From Streptomyces sp. NBRC 110028 (GTDB lineage: Bacteria > Actinomycetota > Actinomycetes > Streptomycetales > Streptomycetaceae): DNA of 64,000 bases. A program made the position numbers and the translations under genes. Location of the stretch: contig NZ_BBUZ01000027.1 in the NCBI RefSeq assembly GCF_001417735.1, positions 268,276-332,275 of the forward strand, read 5' to 3'. The number at the start of each line of letters is the position of its first letter. Within the stretch, counting starts at the first letter, position 1. Of the stretch, positions 24,803-34,190 are shown in pieces. The notes beneath the pieces were generated by a model, which did no database searches, was not told the DNA's origin, and was given only the letters and a program-made list of their open reading frames with translations.

Positions 24803-27800
24803 TCAGCTTTCCGGGACGTCGAGCAGTACGATCCGGTGGGCGCCCCTGGCCTCCCCGGGGTACCGGCTGACCAGATCCAGGCGCAGACGCGAGGTGCGCA
24901 CCGGGTCGAAGGTGACGACGGTCGGTTCGCCGGAGGCGTCGGCCCAGGTGACCTCCGCCCCGCGGACCGGGGTGAAGCGGCGGCCGTCCCAGGCCGACAC
25001 GGTGATCGAGGCGGGCAGGGTGTGCGTCGCGTCGAGGGTGAAGGACACCTCGACGCGGCGCACTCGGCGTTTCCTGGCCCAGGTCACCGAGACCCAGTCG
25101 GCCTCCCTGGCCCCGTCGAAGGCGGGTAGCAGCGCGGTGGCGGGCTTGTGGAAGGCGTTGGACCAGCCGGTGGCCGGGTCGCCGTCCAGCATGGCGGCGG
25201 GCAGTGTGTCGGGCGCCCCCGAGTAGCTTGCGTCGGCCTGCGGATACGCCGGTGCGGCGGGACCGGGGTCGGGGGCGAAGGGCGGGGTGGGGGTGACCCG
25301 GGTGGTGGTGCCGCCGGTGGTGCGGAGGGTGATGGTGGCCTTGCGCAGTCCTGTTGAGCGGGCGGTGAGGGTGAGGGGGCCGGGCTTGGTGCCGGTGCGG
25401 ATGATGGCCAGGGCTTTGCCGTGGTAGGCGGTGCGGGTGCCGGCCTGGTAGCGCTCGGCGCTCTCCTGGCGGCCGTTGTCGACGCCTGCCACTGAGCCTC
25501 CGGAGACGTCGAAGGCGATGAGGTGATCGGCGTCGGGGACCACCACGCCGTGTGCGTCGACCACCTCGGCGGTGATGAAGGACAGTGATCGGCCGTCCGC
25601 GTGCACGGTCTTGCGGTCGGGGGTGAGGCGGATGGCGTGGGGGCGTCCGGCCGTACGCAGCACATCGGTGGCCACGACGCGGCCGTCGCGGCGGGCCACC
25701 GCCTTGAGCTCACCGGGTGCGTAGGGGACTTTCCAGGTGAGGTGGAGTTTGCCGGCGCTGCCGTTGGGGCTGGTGTAGCTGCCGGGGTAGGGGCCGGAGG
25801 TGACGGTTTTGTCGTCGCCGGTGGCTTCGGTGGTCTCCAGGTAGGTGCGGCCGTCGGTGGTCTTCTTGGTGTCGAAGCGGCGTATGCCGAGGGAGTCGCC
25901 GTTGAGGAACAGTTCCACGGTGTCCACGTTGGCGTAGGCCCAGACCTCGACGGTCTCGCCCGGCCGGTGGTCGGTCCAGTTCATCGGCACCAGATGGACC
26001 ATGGGCTCACTGGTCCACTGGCTCCTGAACAGGTGGTACATGTCCTTGGGGAACCCGGCCGTGTCCACCGCGCCGAAGAAGGACGCCTTCACCGGGAACA
26101 CGTCGTACGGGGTGGGCTCGCCGATGTAGTCGATGCCCGACCACAGGAACTGCCCGGTGAAGAACTTCCGGTCGCGGTCCTTCTTCAGCCCGTACTCGCC
26201 GCTCATGGTCCAGGAGGCGAGGTTGTTGTCGTAAGAGGACGGCTCACGCTTGCCGGGGGTGTGGTTCTCCCCGGTGTTGAGGTGCTCGGGCTCCTGATAG
26301 GCCCCGCGGGAAGAGGTTTCGGAGGAGGACTCGGACTCGAAGAGGAACAGATGCGGATAGCGGGCGTGCAGGGCGTCCACCGAAGCCGCGGTGTTGTAGT
26401 TGAGGCCCAGCCCGTCCAGCTTGGCGAGCATGCGGTCGGCGGCCGAGCCGGGGGACGGCAGGGAGCGGTACTTGTCGGAGCCGATCACGACCGGCCGGGT
26501 GTCGTCGGCCTTCCTGACCGCGTCGATCAGCCGCTCCGCCATGCCCAGTCCGGCGGTGCTGGTGGAGTCGGGGATCTCGTTGCCGATGGACCACATGATG
26601 ACGGCGGGGGAGTTGCGGGCGGCGCGCACCATCTCGGTGATGTCCGCCTCACAGTGCTCGTCGAAGAAGCGCCCGTAGTCGTACGGGTTCTTGCCCGTGC
26701 GCCAGCAGTCGAACGCCTCCACCAGCATGACGATGCCCAGCCGCTCGCAGATCTCGATCATCTCCGGGGCGGGCGGATTGTGCGAGGTGCGCAGGGCGTT
26801 GACGCCCATGCTCTTCATGATGGTCAGCTGGCGCAGCGCGGCGTCGGCGTGGAACGCGGCGCCGAGCGCCCCCAGATCATGGTGGAGGTCGACACCCTGG
26901 AGCTTGGTGTACTGGCCGTTGAGGGTGAGCCCGTGGTCGGGGTCGATGGTGACGCGGCGGATGCCGAACGGAGTGCGGTAGCGGTCGGTGGTCTGGTCCC
27001 CGACCCGTAGCTCGGTCTCCAGGGTGTACCGCTGGGGTGTGTCGAGGGACCACAGCCGTGGTGTGCCGACGGTCATCTCCTGGGCGGCGTCGCGGGTGGT
27101 GTCGGCGCCGACGGTGAGAGTGGAGCGGGCATGGGCGACCGTATGACCGTCGGGGTCCTTGACCGTGGAGAGGACGGTGACGGACTTCTCGTCGCCCGAC
27201 GCGTTGACCACGCTGGTGCGCACCCGGACGGTGGCGTGGTCTTCGCTCAGGGTGGGGGTGGTGACGTACGTGCCCCAGCGGGCCACGTGGACGGGGTCGG
27301 TGATGACGAGGCGGGCGTGGCGGTAGATGCCGCTGCCGGAGTACCAGCGGCTGCTGGGCAGCTGGTTGCGGACCCTGACGGCGAGGACGTTGGGGGTGGT
27401 GCCGTCGGCGTGGACCACGTCGGTGAGGTCGAGGGCGAAGCCGGTGTAGCCGTAGGGGTGGTTGCCGACGAGCTTGCCGTTGCAGTACACGTACGCGTCC
27501 ATGTACACCCCGTCGAACTCGACGGAGATCCGCTTGCCCGCGACCCCGGGCGGCAGCGTGAAGGATTGGCGGTACCAGCCGAGCCCGCCGGGCAGGAAGC
27601 CTGTGCCGCCCGTGGTGCCGTGCTCGGTGGTCGGCGTCAGCTCGATGCTCCAGTCGTGCGGCACCGCGACCGTGCGCCACGCGGAGTCGTCGTAGCCGGG
27701 CTCGTGGGCGTTGTCGTAGTCGCCGGTCGGGTCGGCGTTCCCGTCCGGGGTGACGAGGACGAACCGCCAGCCGTCGGAGAGCGGGACGCTCCGCCCGCCG

Positions 27801-27919
27801 GTGGACCGGGACGCGGCGGGCGCGGAGGCGGCCGCCTGTGCGGGGATGCCGGTGGCGAGCGTCCCCGCCATGGGCGCGGCGCTGCCGGCGATCAGCAATG
27901 ATCTACGAGTGACCGCCAT
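24803..27919 (-). CDS. secreted glycoside hydrolase family 2 (beta-galactosidase-like) with C-terminal F5/8-type domain
   Basis: A 1038-residue extracellular enzyme. A twin-arginine-type signal (TRRSLLIAG...AQA, 1-30) leads to the GH2 sugar-binding domain (WRTVAVPHDW, GGLGWYRQSF, YGYTGF). An immunoglobulin-like domain and the TIM barrel follow: LQGVDLHHDLGALG, LRTSHNPP, acid/base Glu in WSIGNEIPD, and a candidate nucleophile in LFESESSSE. Ig-like modules and a final discoidin-like region (ATGWSNAF...) complete it. Substrate could be a galactoside or other plant polysaccharide side chain. GAAGGGGAT precedes ATG 27919. A phased repeat upstream is a candidate operator. Confidence 0.9.
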   Translation of the reverse strand: MAVTRRSLLIAGSAAPMAGTLATGIPAQAAASAPAASRSTGGRSVPLSDGWRFVLVTPDGNADPTGDYDNAHEPGYDDSAWRTVAVPHDWSIELTPTTEHGTTGGTGFLPGGLGWYRQSFTLPPGVAGKRISVEFDGVYMDAYVYCNGKLVGNHPYGYTGFALDLTDVVHADGTTPNVLAVRVRNQLPSSRWYSGSGIYRHARLVITDPVHVARWGTYVTTPTLSEDHATVRVRTSVVNASGDEKSVTVLSTVKDPDGHTVAHARSTLTVGADTTRDAAQEMTVGTPRLWSLDTPQRYTLETELRVGDQTTDRYRTPFGIRRVTIDPDHGLTLNGQYTKLQGVDLHHDLGALGAAFHADAALRQLTIMKSMGVNALRTSHNPPAPEMIEICERLGIVMLVEAFDCWRTGKNPYDYGRFFDEHCEADITEMVRAARNSPAVIMWSIGNEIPDSTSTAGLGMAERLIDAVRKADDTRPVVIGSDKYRSLPSPGSAADRMLAKLDGLGLNYNTAASVDALHARYPHLFLFESESSSETSSRGAYQEPEHLNTGENHTPGKREPSSYDNNLASWTMSGEYGLKKDRDRKFFTGQFLWSGIDYIGEPTPYDVFPVKASFFGAVDTAGFPKDMYHLFRSQWTSEPMVHLVPMNWTDHRPGETVEVWAYANVDTVELFLNGDSLGIRRFDTKKTTDGRTYLETTEATGDDKTVTSGPYPGSYTSPNGSAGKLHLTWKVPYAPGELKAVARRDGRVVATDVLRTAGRPHAIRLTPDRKTVHADGRSLSFITAEVVDAHGVVVPDADHLIAFDVSGGSVAGVDNGRQESAERYQAGTRTAYHGKALAIIRTGTKPGPLTLTARSTGLRKATITLRTTGGTTTRVTPTPPFAPDPGPAAPAYPQADASYSGAPDTLPAAMLDGDPATGWSNAFHKPATALLPAFDGAREADWVSVTWARKRRVRRVEVSFTLDATHTLPASITVSAWDGRRFTPVRGAEVTWADASGEPTVVTFDPVRTSRLRLDLVSRYPGEARGAHRIVLLDVPES

Positions 27920-27985
27920 GGCGATCCCCTTCTCTTCGATTATGTTGCTTCTTGGGAATGCCGAGCGACCTCAACCGCCCTTTGC

Positions 27986-28012
27986 TGAACAGATTCTGAC
28001 AGTTTCGAACAG
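27986..28012 (-). promoter_or_regulatory. three 10-bp-phased direct repeats upstream of GH2 gene
   Basis: On the plus strand, GAACAG (27987-27992), TGACAG (27997-28002) and GAACAG (28007-28012) repeat at exactly 10 bases, each following a C or T. They lie 68-93 bases upstream of the minus-strand GH2 start. One site per helical turn is the layout used by regulators binding direct repeats in tandem. The regulator is unknown. Confidence 0.45.
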
Positions 28013-28019
28013 GCCGATG

Positions 28020-28571
28020 TCAAGGCCCGTGCTGCAGCCGCACCTCGTCCGCCGAGCAGATCTCGACGCCCATGTTCCGTTCCATCATCCGCAGCGCGGC
28101 GTCCGCCAGGTCACGGTGGATATGCGCCACCGCGTCGTACGGCACGGCCACCGTCAGATGGCGGATATGGGCGTCGAGGGCGGAGTAGAGCACACACTGC
28201 TCGGTGACCTGACCGCACAGGACGGTGCGGCTGATGCCGCGCTGCCCCAGCAGATACTCCAGCGGCGTCTGGTAGAAGATCGAGTGCCGGGCCTTGACGA
28301 CGAAGAGCGAGTCCTCGTCGGGCCGGATGGGCTCCACCAGATCGGCGTGCGGCGACCGCAGCGCCATGTCCAGGAGTTCGTCGTGGTGCGAGCGCCAGCG
28401 GCCGAAGTTGTCATTGACGCAGATGACCTCGACCCCCGCCTTCCGGGCCCTGGTCACCAGCTTCCGCACCGCGGGCAGCGCCTCGCGGACGGAGGGGACC
28501 AGCAACTCGGCGTCCTCGTGATCATACGTGTTGATCATGTCGATGACGATGAGCGCGGTGTCGTCGTGCAT
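28020..28571 (-). CDS. isochorismatase-like cysteine hydrolase
   Basis: A 183-residue enzyme with the cysteine-hydrolase triad Asp11 (VIDMINTYD), Lys93 (VVKARHSIF) and Cys126 (GQVTEQCVLYS), plus the cis-peptide region before Cys. Relatives hydrolyse isochorismate, nicotinamide or N-carbamoyl amides; the exact substrate cannot be read from these motifs. ATG 28571 is the natural domain start; the frame upstream overlaps the HAD gene region. The HAD gene ends 23 bases upstream on the same strand, so they may be co-transcribed. Confidence 0.85.
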   Translation of the reverse strand: MHDDTALIVIDMINTYDHEDAELLVPSVREALPAVRKLVTRARKAGVEVICVNDNFGRWRSHHDELLDMALRSPHADLVEPIRPDEDSLFVVKARHSIFYQTPLEYLLGQRGISRTVLCGQVTEQCVLYSALDAHIRHLTVAVPYDAVAHIHRDLADAALRMMERNMGVEICSADEVRLQHGP

Positions 28572-28594
28572 GCCAGTGCCCCAGGGGTCGTCGA

Positions 28595-29260
28595 TCAGGC
28601 CAGCAGGCTTTCGTCGAGATGGGCCAGCAGATCCGCCGGACTCTCCCGGATCTCGGCCGCCCCGGCGTCCGTCAGCGCCTCGCGGGGGACGCCACCGGAC
28701 AGCAGCGCCACACAGGGCACCCCGGCCTTCCGGCACGCCATCACGTCCCAGACGCTGTCGCCGACGAAGACCGCGTCCCCAGGCGGCACTCCGGCCCGCT
28801 CCAGGGCCCGTTCGACCAGGTCGGGCGCGGGCTTGCCCTCGTCGACGTCGTCCGAGCTGAGCGCGTCGCCGGTCATGTCGTCCGCGCCGATCGCCGCCCG
28901 CATGGCCGCCAGTTCGTCCTGGCCGGCGGAGCTGGCCAGCACCACGTGACGCCCGCGGGCCGCCACCGCGCGCAGCAGTTCCCCGGCGCCTTCGAAGGCG
29001 GGCAGCCGGCCGAAGTACGTGGCGTACAGGGTCTTGTGCGCGCCCGTGATGCTCTCGTCCCGCGAACGGTCCCGGTCCTCACCCAGCAGATGGTCCAAGA
29101 GCCGGTCGGAGCTCCTGCCGATGGCGAGGTGGACCTGCCGCATCGGCACCGCGTGCCCCGCCTGCCGGAACGCCTCCCACCAGGCCACGGTATGCAGATA
29201 GTTGGTGTCCACGAGTGTGCCGTCCACGTCGAACAGCGCGGCCCTCCGTACGGCGGTCAT
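28595..29260 (-). CDS. HAD family hydrolase (phosphatase, PGMB-like)
   Basis: A 221-residue HAD phosphatase. Motif I DVDGTLVDTNYLH carries the nucleophile Asp and the acid Asp; motif II is LASSA; the motif III Lys is in DEGKPAPD; motif IV is FVGDSVWDV. A small helical C1 cap lies between motifs I and II, as in phosphoglycolate phosphatases. ATG 29260 is chosen over 29299 because GGGAGGAG lies just upstream. The cysteine hydrolase follows after 23 bases. Substrate unknown. Confidence 0.87.
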   Translation of the reverse strand: MTAVRRAALFDVDGTLVDTNYLHTVAWWEAFRQAGHAVPMRQVHLAIGRSSDRLLDHLLGEDRDRSRDESITGAHKTLYATYFGRLPAFEGAGELLRAVAARGRHVVLASSAGQDELAAMRAAIGADDMTGDALSSDDVDEGKPAPDLVERALERAGVPPGDAVFVGDSVWDVMACRKAGVPCVALLSGGVPREALTDAGAAEIRESPADLLAHLDESLLA

Positions 29261-29288
29261 GGTCTCCTCCCGGGGTGGGAAAGGGGAA

Positions 29289-29315
29289 GTGGCCCCCACC
29301 CGTGGCGGGGGCCAC
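29289..29315 (-). terminator. hairpin after DUF6458-type gene
   Basis: Perfect 9-bp arms GTGGCCCCC (29289-29297) and GGGGGCCAC (29307-29315) with a 9-base loop, 26 bases beyond the stop of the minus-strand gene ending at 29341. Confidence 0.65.
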
Positions 29316-29340
29316 CTCGTGTGGTGGGGGGTTTCCGGCC

Positions 29341-29583
29341 TCAGATCTCATAGTGGTGCCGGTGATGCGGGTCGGGATCCTCGACCACCGGAGGCGTCGC
29401 GGCCGTCGGCGGGATCATTCGCCGCCGCTTGTAGACACTGACGTACGCGGCCATGCCGATGAAGCCGACGGCCATGAGGATCAGGCCCACCAAATGCACA
29501 TTAAAACCACTGCTGTTCCAGTCCGTCGCGAAGGTGAGGATGCCTCCGATCGCGACCATGAGGATGCAACCGCCCAAGCCCAT
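29341..29583 (-). CDS. small membrane protein, DUF6458-like
   Basis: An 80-residue protein with two membrane helices (GGCILMVAIGGILTFAT and LVGLILMAVGFIGMAAYV) joined by DWNSSGFNVHL, then a basic KRRR stop-transfer and a His-rich tail (HHRHHYEI). The pattern is that of the DUF6458 family common in actinobacteria, whose function is unknown. The codons around 29505-29520 are unusually AT-rich (TTT, AAT), conspicuous against the neighbours. It is monocistronic with its own hairpin. Confidence 0.8.
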   Translation of the reverse strand: MGLGGCILMVAIGGILTFATDWNSSGFNVHLVGLILMAVGFIGMAAYVSVYKRRRMIPPTAATPPVVEDPDPHHRHHYEI

Positions 29584-29659
29584 GAGTATTGCCTCCGAAC
29601 ATCAGTTAGCTCTTCCGGGCCGGTCCGCTTTCGGGTACCCCCCAACGGCCCCTCCAATC

Positions 29660-30706
29660 TCAGGAGCGACTGCCCTCGGCATCGGCGTCCGCGGCCACCG
29701 CCTCGTCGAGCGCCTTGAGGTCCCGGCGGGCCCGGGCGCGGTCCTTGGCGGACGCGTCCGTGACGTCGAGGAAGATCTGGTCGGCGTGCGGCCAGACCTC
29801 CGCCATCTTGGTCTTGACCCGCACCAGGACCTCCTCGACCTCTTCGCTGTCGAGCCCGGCGACGAGATCGATCCGGGCCGCGACCAGCGTGGATTCGGTG
29901 CCCAGACGCATCGTCAGCAGCGTGGTCACCGTGTCGATCTCCGGCTGCTCGTCGAGGAAGTGCCGTATCTCCCGCCGCTGCGCCGGATCGATCGCCTCAC
30001 CGATCAGCCGGCCGCGCGACTCCATGGCCAGCCGGTAGGCCACGTAGACCAGCAGCGCCCCGATCAGGAACGACGCCACCGCCTCGTACACCCCGTCGCC
30101 GGTGATCATGTGGAGCCACATGCCGAGGAGGGCGAACACCACGCCGAGGCAGGCGGTGGAGTCCTCGGCCAGCACGGTGCGCAGCGTGGGATCGCTCCCC
30201 GCGCGGATCTCGGCGAGCATGCCGTGGCCCGCCTTCCGGGCATTGCCGCGGACCTGGATCAGGGCGCGGACCAGCGAGGAGCCCTCCGCGATGAGGGCCA
30301 CCCCCAGCACGGCGAGGCCGACCAGATAGCCGGTGTGGTCCTCCGAACTGCCCGACTGCAGCGCCTCGGCGCCCTGGAAGAAGGAGAAGCAGCCGCCCAT
30401 GACGAAGATGCCGACGGCGGCGAGCAGCGCCCAGAAGTACCGCTCCTTGCCGTAGCCGAAGGGGTGCTGGGCGTCCGGGGCGCGCTTACTGCGTTTGAGG
30501 GAGGCGAGCAGGAACACCTCGTTGAGGCTGTCCGCGACCGAGTGGGCGGCCTCCGAGAGCAGCGCGGGGGAGCCCGTGAAGACCCCGCCGATCGCCTTGG
30601 CGAGGGCGATGACGAGGTTGGCGCCGAGCGCGACGAGCACGGTGACCGCGGTTCTGGTGTCCTCGCCGGACCGGGGACCGGTGGTGTGTGCCGCGGATTC
30701 GCTCAT
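29660..30706 (-). CDS. cation diffusion facilitator family transporter
   Basis: A 348-residue CDF exporter with six membrane helices. The metal-site pattern HSVAD lies in the second helix (LLSEAAHSVADSLNEVFLL), and FGYGKERYFWALLAA follows it, as in the Zn/Fe/Mn efflux family. The cytoplasmic C-terminal domain (about residues 240-340) is the usual dimeric regulatory module. It is a proton antiporter that lowers cytoplasmic divalent metal. No metal-responsive regulator gene is adjacent, so which metal is exported is not clear. Confidence 0.9.
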   Translation of the reverse strand: MSESAAHTTGPRSGEDTRTAVTVLVALGANLVIALAKAIGGVFTGSPALLSEAAHSVADSLNEVFLLASLKRSKRAPDAQHPFGYGKERYFWALLAAVGIFVMGGCFSFFQGAEALQSGSSEDHTGYLVGLAVLGVALIAEGSSLVRALIQVRGNARKAGHGMLAEIRAGSDPTLRTVLAEDSTACLGVVFALLGMWLHMITGDGVYEAVASFLIGALLVYVAYRLAMESRGRLIGEAIDPAQRREIRHFLDEQPEIDTVTTLLTMRLGTESTLVAARIDLVAGLDSEEVEEVLVRVKTKMAEVWPHADQIFLDVTDASAKDRARARRDLKALDEAVAADADAEGSRS

Positions 30707-30791
30707 CGTGGGACTCCATTACGTCGACTCGTCGGTGTCCCACTCTGGTGTCCCGAAGCGGCGGCCTTAACCGTCCCGCCCGCCCGGAACG

Positions 30792-30831
30792 CGGCACGCC
30801 CCGGGGAGAGCCACTCCCGCGGGGCGTGCCG
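30792..30831 (-). terminator. hairpin in gap before CDF gene
   Basis: Perfect 12-bp arms (30792-30803 and 30820-30831) with a nested 5-bp stem GGGAG/CTCCC. It lies downstream of the minus-strand membrane-protein gene ending at 30898, so it would end that transcript before the CDF promoter. Confidence 0.7.
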
Positions 30832-30897
30832 GTTCCTCCGGTCGGAGGCCGTCCGGTCGGCGTATCGTCCGGCCGTCCGGTCGCCGGCCGGTGCGGG

Positions 30898-31515
30898 TCA
30901 GCCGGTGGGCCCGCCACCGGGGCCGGCCGGAACCTTGGGCATCGGGGTGAACACGTCCAGCCCCATCACGGCCGCGATCACCAGGCCGATGACGCCGAGC
31001 GCCACCGCGCCCCAGGCCACGGCCGTGACCCAGGTGGTTCCCGAGGCCGGCGTGGCGGTGCGCTGCCGCAGCAGCACCACGGCGGCGATGACCACGGCGG
31101 CGAGCCCGAACAGCCCGTTGAAGAAGGCCGTGGTGTGCCACGGCGTGCCGTAGACCGCCTCGATCTGGTTGGCGGCGGCCCCGGACTGGGCCTTGATCTG
31201 CCCGGTCAGCTGCTCACGCTCCTGCAGCATGGTGCCGAGCCAGGTGCCGGTGAGTGACGCGAGGCCGAGGCCCGCGGCGGCCACGGCGGCGGCACCGGAG
31301 AGCACCCCGGAGGAGGCCGCCGGGGTGGCCGGAGCGGTCACGGGCTCATCGGGCCGGTCCGCGGCCGCTTCAGTGGCGGACTCCTCGGCGGGAGCCTCGG
31401 TGTGCGGTTCCTTCGGGTCGGAAACAGCGTTTCGGACACCCTCCGCCGTTGCTTCTTCGGCTTCTGCGGGTTGCGCTGTGCGGTCGGTCGGTCGGTCCGT
31501 CTTGGTGGTGTCCAT
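30898..31515 (-). CDS. hypothetical membrane protein
   Basis: A 205-residue protein. The first 65 residues are acidic, Thr/Glu/Ala/Pro-rich and probably disordered. Three hydrophobic helices follow (GVLSGAAAVAAAGLGLASL, a segment around FFNGLFGLAAVVIAAVVLL, and WGAVALGVIGLVIAAVMGL). The tail is short and Pro/Gly-rich. No recognised domain. It is divergent from the APC permease gene, with a 158-base shared promoter region. Confidence 0.7.
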   Translation of the reverse strand: MDTTKTDRPTDRTAQPAEAEEATAEGVRNAVSDPKEPHTEAPAEESATEAAADRPDEPVTAPATPAASSGVLSGAAAVAAAGLGLASLTGTWLGTMLQEREQLTGQIKAQSGAAANQIEAVYGTPWHTTAFFNGLFGLAAVVIAAVVLLRQRTATPASGTTWVTAVAWGAVALGVIGLVIAAVMGLDVFTPMPKVPAGPGGGPTG

Positions 31516-31673
31516 GGGGCGGACCGTAGGTGCCGAAAATGAGAGTCCGCTGAGAATGAGCCCCGGCCTCCGCCCGGGTGCCGCCGACCGGTGCGCGCGG
31601 GCCGCTGCGCATACGCTGGCCAGGCAGTCTCACGATGGCTGAAACTCTTCGCCGCACCCGACAGGAGCACATC

Positions 31674-33644
31674 GTGACCGGCCCTCCTCGACGTCGCTCC
31701 GCCCCGCAGGGCGGCTCGCGGCACCGGCTGCGCACATGGCTGCTGGAGGGCCAGACCGACATGGTCAAGCGGCAGCCCGGGCCGCACGCCGAACCCGAGG
31801 GCGCCGACCGGGGCCGCCCATGGTGGCGGGTCATGTGCCTGACCGGCCTCGACTACTTCTCGACCCTCGGCTACCAGCCCGGTATCGCCGCTCTCGCCGC
31901 CGGGCTGCTCTCCCCACTGGCCACGGTCGTGCTGGTGGTGGTGACCCTCGCGGGCGCGCTGCCGGTCTACCGGCGGGTGGCCGTCGAGAGCCCGCACGGC
32001 CAGGGCTCGATCGCGATGCTGGAGCGGCTGCTGACGTTCTGGAAGGGCAAGCTCTTCGTCCTCACCATGCTCGGCTTCGCCGCGACCGACTTCCTGATCA
32101 CCATCACCCTCTCGGCCGCCGACGCCACCGCCCACCTGGTGGAGAATCCGCACTCCACCGACCTGCTGCGCGGCCATGAGGTGGCCGTCACCCTCGTCCT
32201 CATCGGGCTCCTCGGCGCGGTCTTCCTCAAGGGCTTCACCGAGGCCATCGGACTGGCCGTCGTCCTGGTCGGCGTCTATCTGCTGCTCAACGCCGTCGTG
32301 GTGACCGTGGGGCTGTGGCACGTCTTCACCGCACCGCACGTCATCACCGACTGGACCACCGCGCTCACCGCCCAGCGCGGCAGCCCGCTGGTCATGGTCG
32401 CCGTATCCCTGGTGATCTTCCCCAAACTGGCGCTCGGGCTGTCCGGGTTCGAGACCGGCGTCGCCGTCATGCCGCACATCGAGGGCGCACCCGGCGACAC
32501 CGAGGAGCGTCCCACCGGCCGTATCCACGGCGCCCGGAAGCTGCTCACCACCGCCGCGGTCATCATGAGCGTCTTCCTGATCACCTCCAGCCTGATCACC
32601 ACCCTGCTGATCCCCCAGCACGCGTTCCGGCCCGGCGGCCCGGCCAACGGCCGCGCCCTGGCCTACCTCGCCCACGAATACCTGGGATCCGCCTTCGGCA
32701 GCGTCTACGACGCCGCCACCATCGCCATCCTCTGGTTCGCGGGCGCCTCCGCCATGGCCGGGCTGCTCAACCTCATGCCCCGCTACCTCCCGCGCTACGG
32801 CATGGCCCCCCACTGGGCGCGCGCGGTGCGCCCGATGGTGCTCGTCTTCACCCTCATCGCGTTCCTGGTGACCTGGCTGTTCAGGGCCAACGTGGACGCC
32901 CAGGGCGGGGCGTACGCCACCGGCGTCCTCGTCCTCATCACCTCCGCCACGATCGCCGTCACCCTCGCCGCGCGGCGCGCCCGGCAGCACGGCTGGACCC
33001 TCGGCTTCGGGACCATCGCGGTCGTCTTCCTCTACACCACGGCCGCCAACGTCGTCGAGCGGCCCGACGGCGTCAAGATCGGCGCGTGTTTCATCGGCGG
33101 GATCATGGCCGTGTCCCTGCTGTCCCGGGCCGCCCGCGCCTTCGAGCTACGGGTCACCAGCGTCGCCTTCGACGACATGGCCCAGCGCTTCATCCGCGAC
33201 ACGGCGCACCGCAAGATCCGGTTCATCGCCAACAAGCCGCAGGCCTGTGACCTGGCCGAATACCGTGACAAGGAGCAGCAGGTCCGGGCCGACAACGACA
33301 TCCCGCCCGAGGACGACATCATCTTCGTCGAGGTCACCGTCGCCGACCCGTCGGAGTTCGAGAGCGAGCTGCGGGTGCGCGGAAAGGTGATGCACGGCCG
33401 CTACCGGGTGCTCACCATGGAGAGCGCCACCGTCGCCAACGCGCTCGCCGCCATGCTGCTGGCGGTGCGCGACGAAGCCGGCCAGCGGCCGCACATCCAC
33501 TTCGAGTGGACCGAGGGCAACCCCCTCGCCCACTTCCTCCGCTTCTTCCTCTTCGGCCAGGGCGAGGTGGCCCCCGTCACCCGCGAAGTGCTCCGCGAGG
33601 CCGAACCCGACCGCGACCGGCGCCCCCACATCCACGTCGGCTGA
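31674..33644 (+). CDS. APC superfamily amino-acid permease-like transporter
   Basis: A 656-residue membrane protein. About twelve helices span residues 60-500, beginning RVMCLTGLDYFSTLGYQPGI, which matches the start of the APC-type core. Then a cytoplasmic domain of about 150 residues follows, with conserved-looking FDDMAQRFIRDTAHRKIRFI. That tail is longer than in simple amino-acid permeases and suggests regulation. GTG 31674 is chosen because AGGAG (31663-31667) is ideally spaced; ATG 31761 is an alternative. Substrate unknown. Confidence 0.8.
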   Translation: MTGPPRRRSAPQGGSRHRLRTWLLEGQTDMVKRQPGPHAEPEGADRGRPWWRVMCLTGLDYFSTLGYQPGIAALAAGLLSPLATVVLVVVTLAGALPVYRRVAVESPHGQGSIAMLERLLTFWKGKLFVLTMLGFAATDFLITITLSAADATAHLVENPHSTDLLRGHEVAVTLVLIGLLGAVFLKGFTEAIGLAVVLVGVYLLLNAVVVTVGLWHVFTAPHVITDWTTALTAQRGSPLVMVAVSLVIFPKLALGLSGFETGVAVMPHIEGAPGDTEERPTGRIHGARKLLTTAAVIMSVFLITSSLITTLLIPQHAFRPGGPANGRALAYLAHEYLGSAFGSVYDAATIAILWFAGASAMAGLLNLMPRYLPRYGMAPHWARAVRPMVLVFTLIAFLVTWLFRANVDAQGGAYATGVLVLITSATIAVTLAARRARQHGWTLGFGTIAVVFLYTTAANVVERPDGVKIGACFIGGIMAVSLLSRAARAFELRVTSVAFDDMAQRFIRDTAHRKIRFIANKPQACDLAEYRDKEQQVRADNDIPPEDDIIFVEVTVADPSEFESELRVRGKVMHGRYRVLTMESATVANALAAMLLAVRDEAGQRPHIHFEWTEGNPLAHFLRFFLFGQGEVAPVTREVLREAEPDRDRRPHIHVG

Positions 33645-33659
33645 CCGCCCCGCGGCCCC

Positions 33660-34190
33660 TCACGGCCCGCGGCCCACTACGTCCATCCGCCACCGCACCT
33701 CGCCGTCCTGCCGGTGGGAGGTGGGCGCGAGCCCGGCAGCGCGGGCGACGGCCGCCGAGGCCGCGTGGCGCGGGTGGATGTGCGCGATGACCTGGGCGAC
33801 GCAGCGGGTCGCGAGCCACCCCACCAAGGCCCGGGCGGCCTCCGTGGCGTACCCCCGGCCCTGCCACGGCGTGCCCACCACCCAGGCGACCTCGGCGGTA
33901 CGGTCGGCCGCGGGTCCGCTGACCGTGGCCTGGACCGTGCCCACCAGGCACCGCTCGGCCGCCGCGTGGAGCACCCAGTTGCACCAGGCCACCTCCGGGT
34001 CCGGCGAGCCCGCGGCCAGGCGCTCGTAGCGGGCGCGCAGGGCCGCGGGGGACAGGGGCGCGCCGCCGGTGAAGGTGTGCAGGGCCGGGTCGGACAGCGC
34101 GTCCGCCATCTCCGGCGCGTGGCCGGGGATCAGAGGCCGCAGCTCCAGCCGCGCGGTGGGGATGACCACCGCGCGGTCGGAGTGGCTCAC
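33660..34190 (-). CDS. GNAT family N-acetyltransferase
   Basis: A 176-residue acetyltransferase of the RimJ/RimL type: TARLELRPLIPGHAPEMADAL at the start, and the acetyl-CoA loop in VVGTPWQGRGYATEAARAL (Q/R-x-x-G-x-G/A). Start GTG 34190 overlaps the stop of the radical SAM gene (GTGA), so the two are translationally coupled and may act on the same product. The target amine is unknown. Confidence 0.85.
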   Translation of the reverse strand: MSHSDRAVVIPTARLELRPLIPGHAPEMADALSDPALHTFTGGAPLSPAALRARYERLAAGSPDPEVAWCNWVLHAAAERCLVGTVQATVSGPAADRTAEVAWVVGTPWQGRGYATEAARALVGWLATRCVAQVIAHIHPRHAASAAVARAAGLAPTSHRQDGEVRWRMDVVGRGP

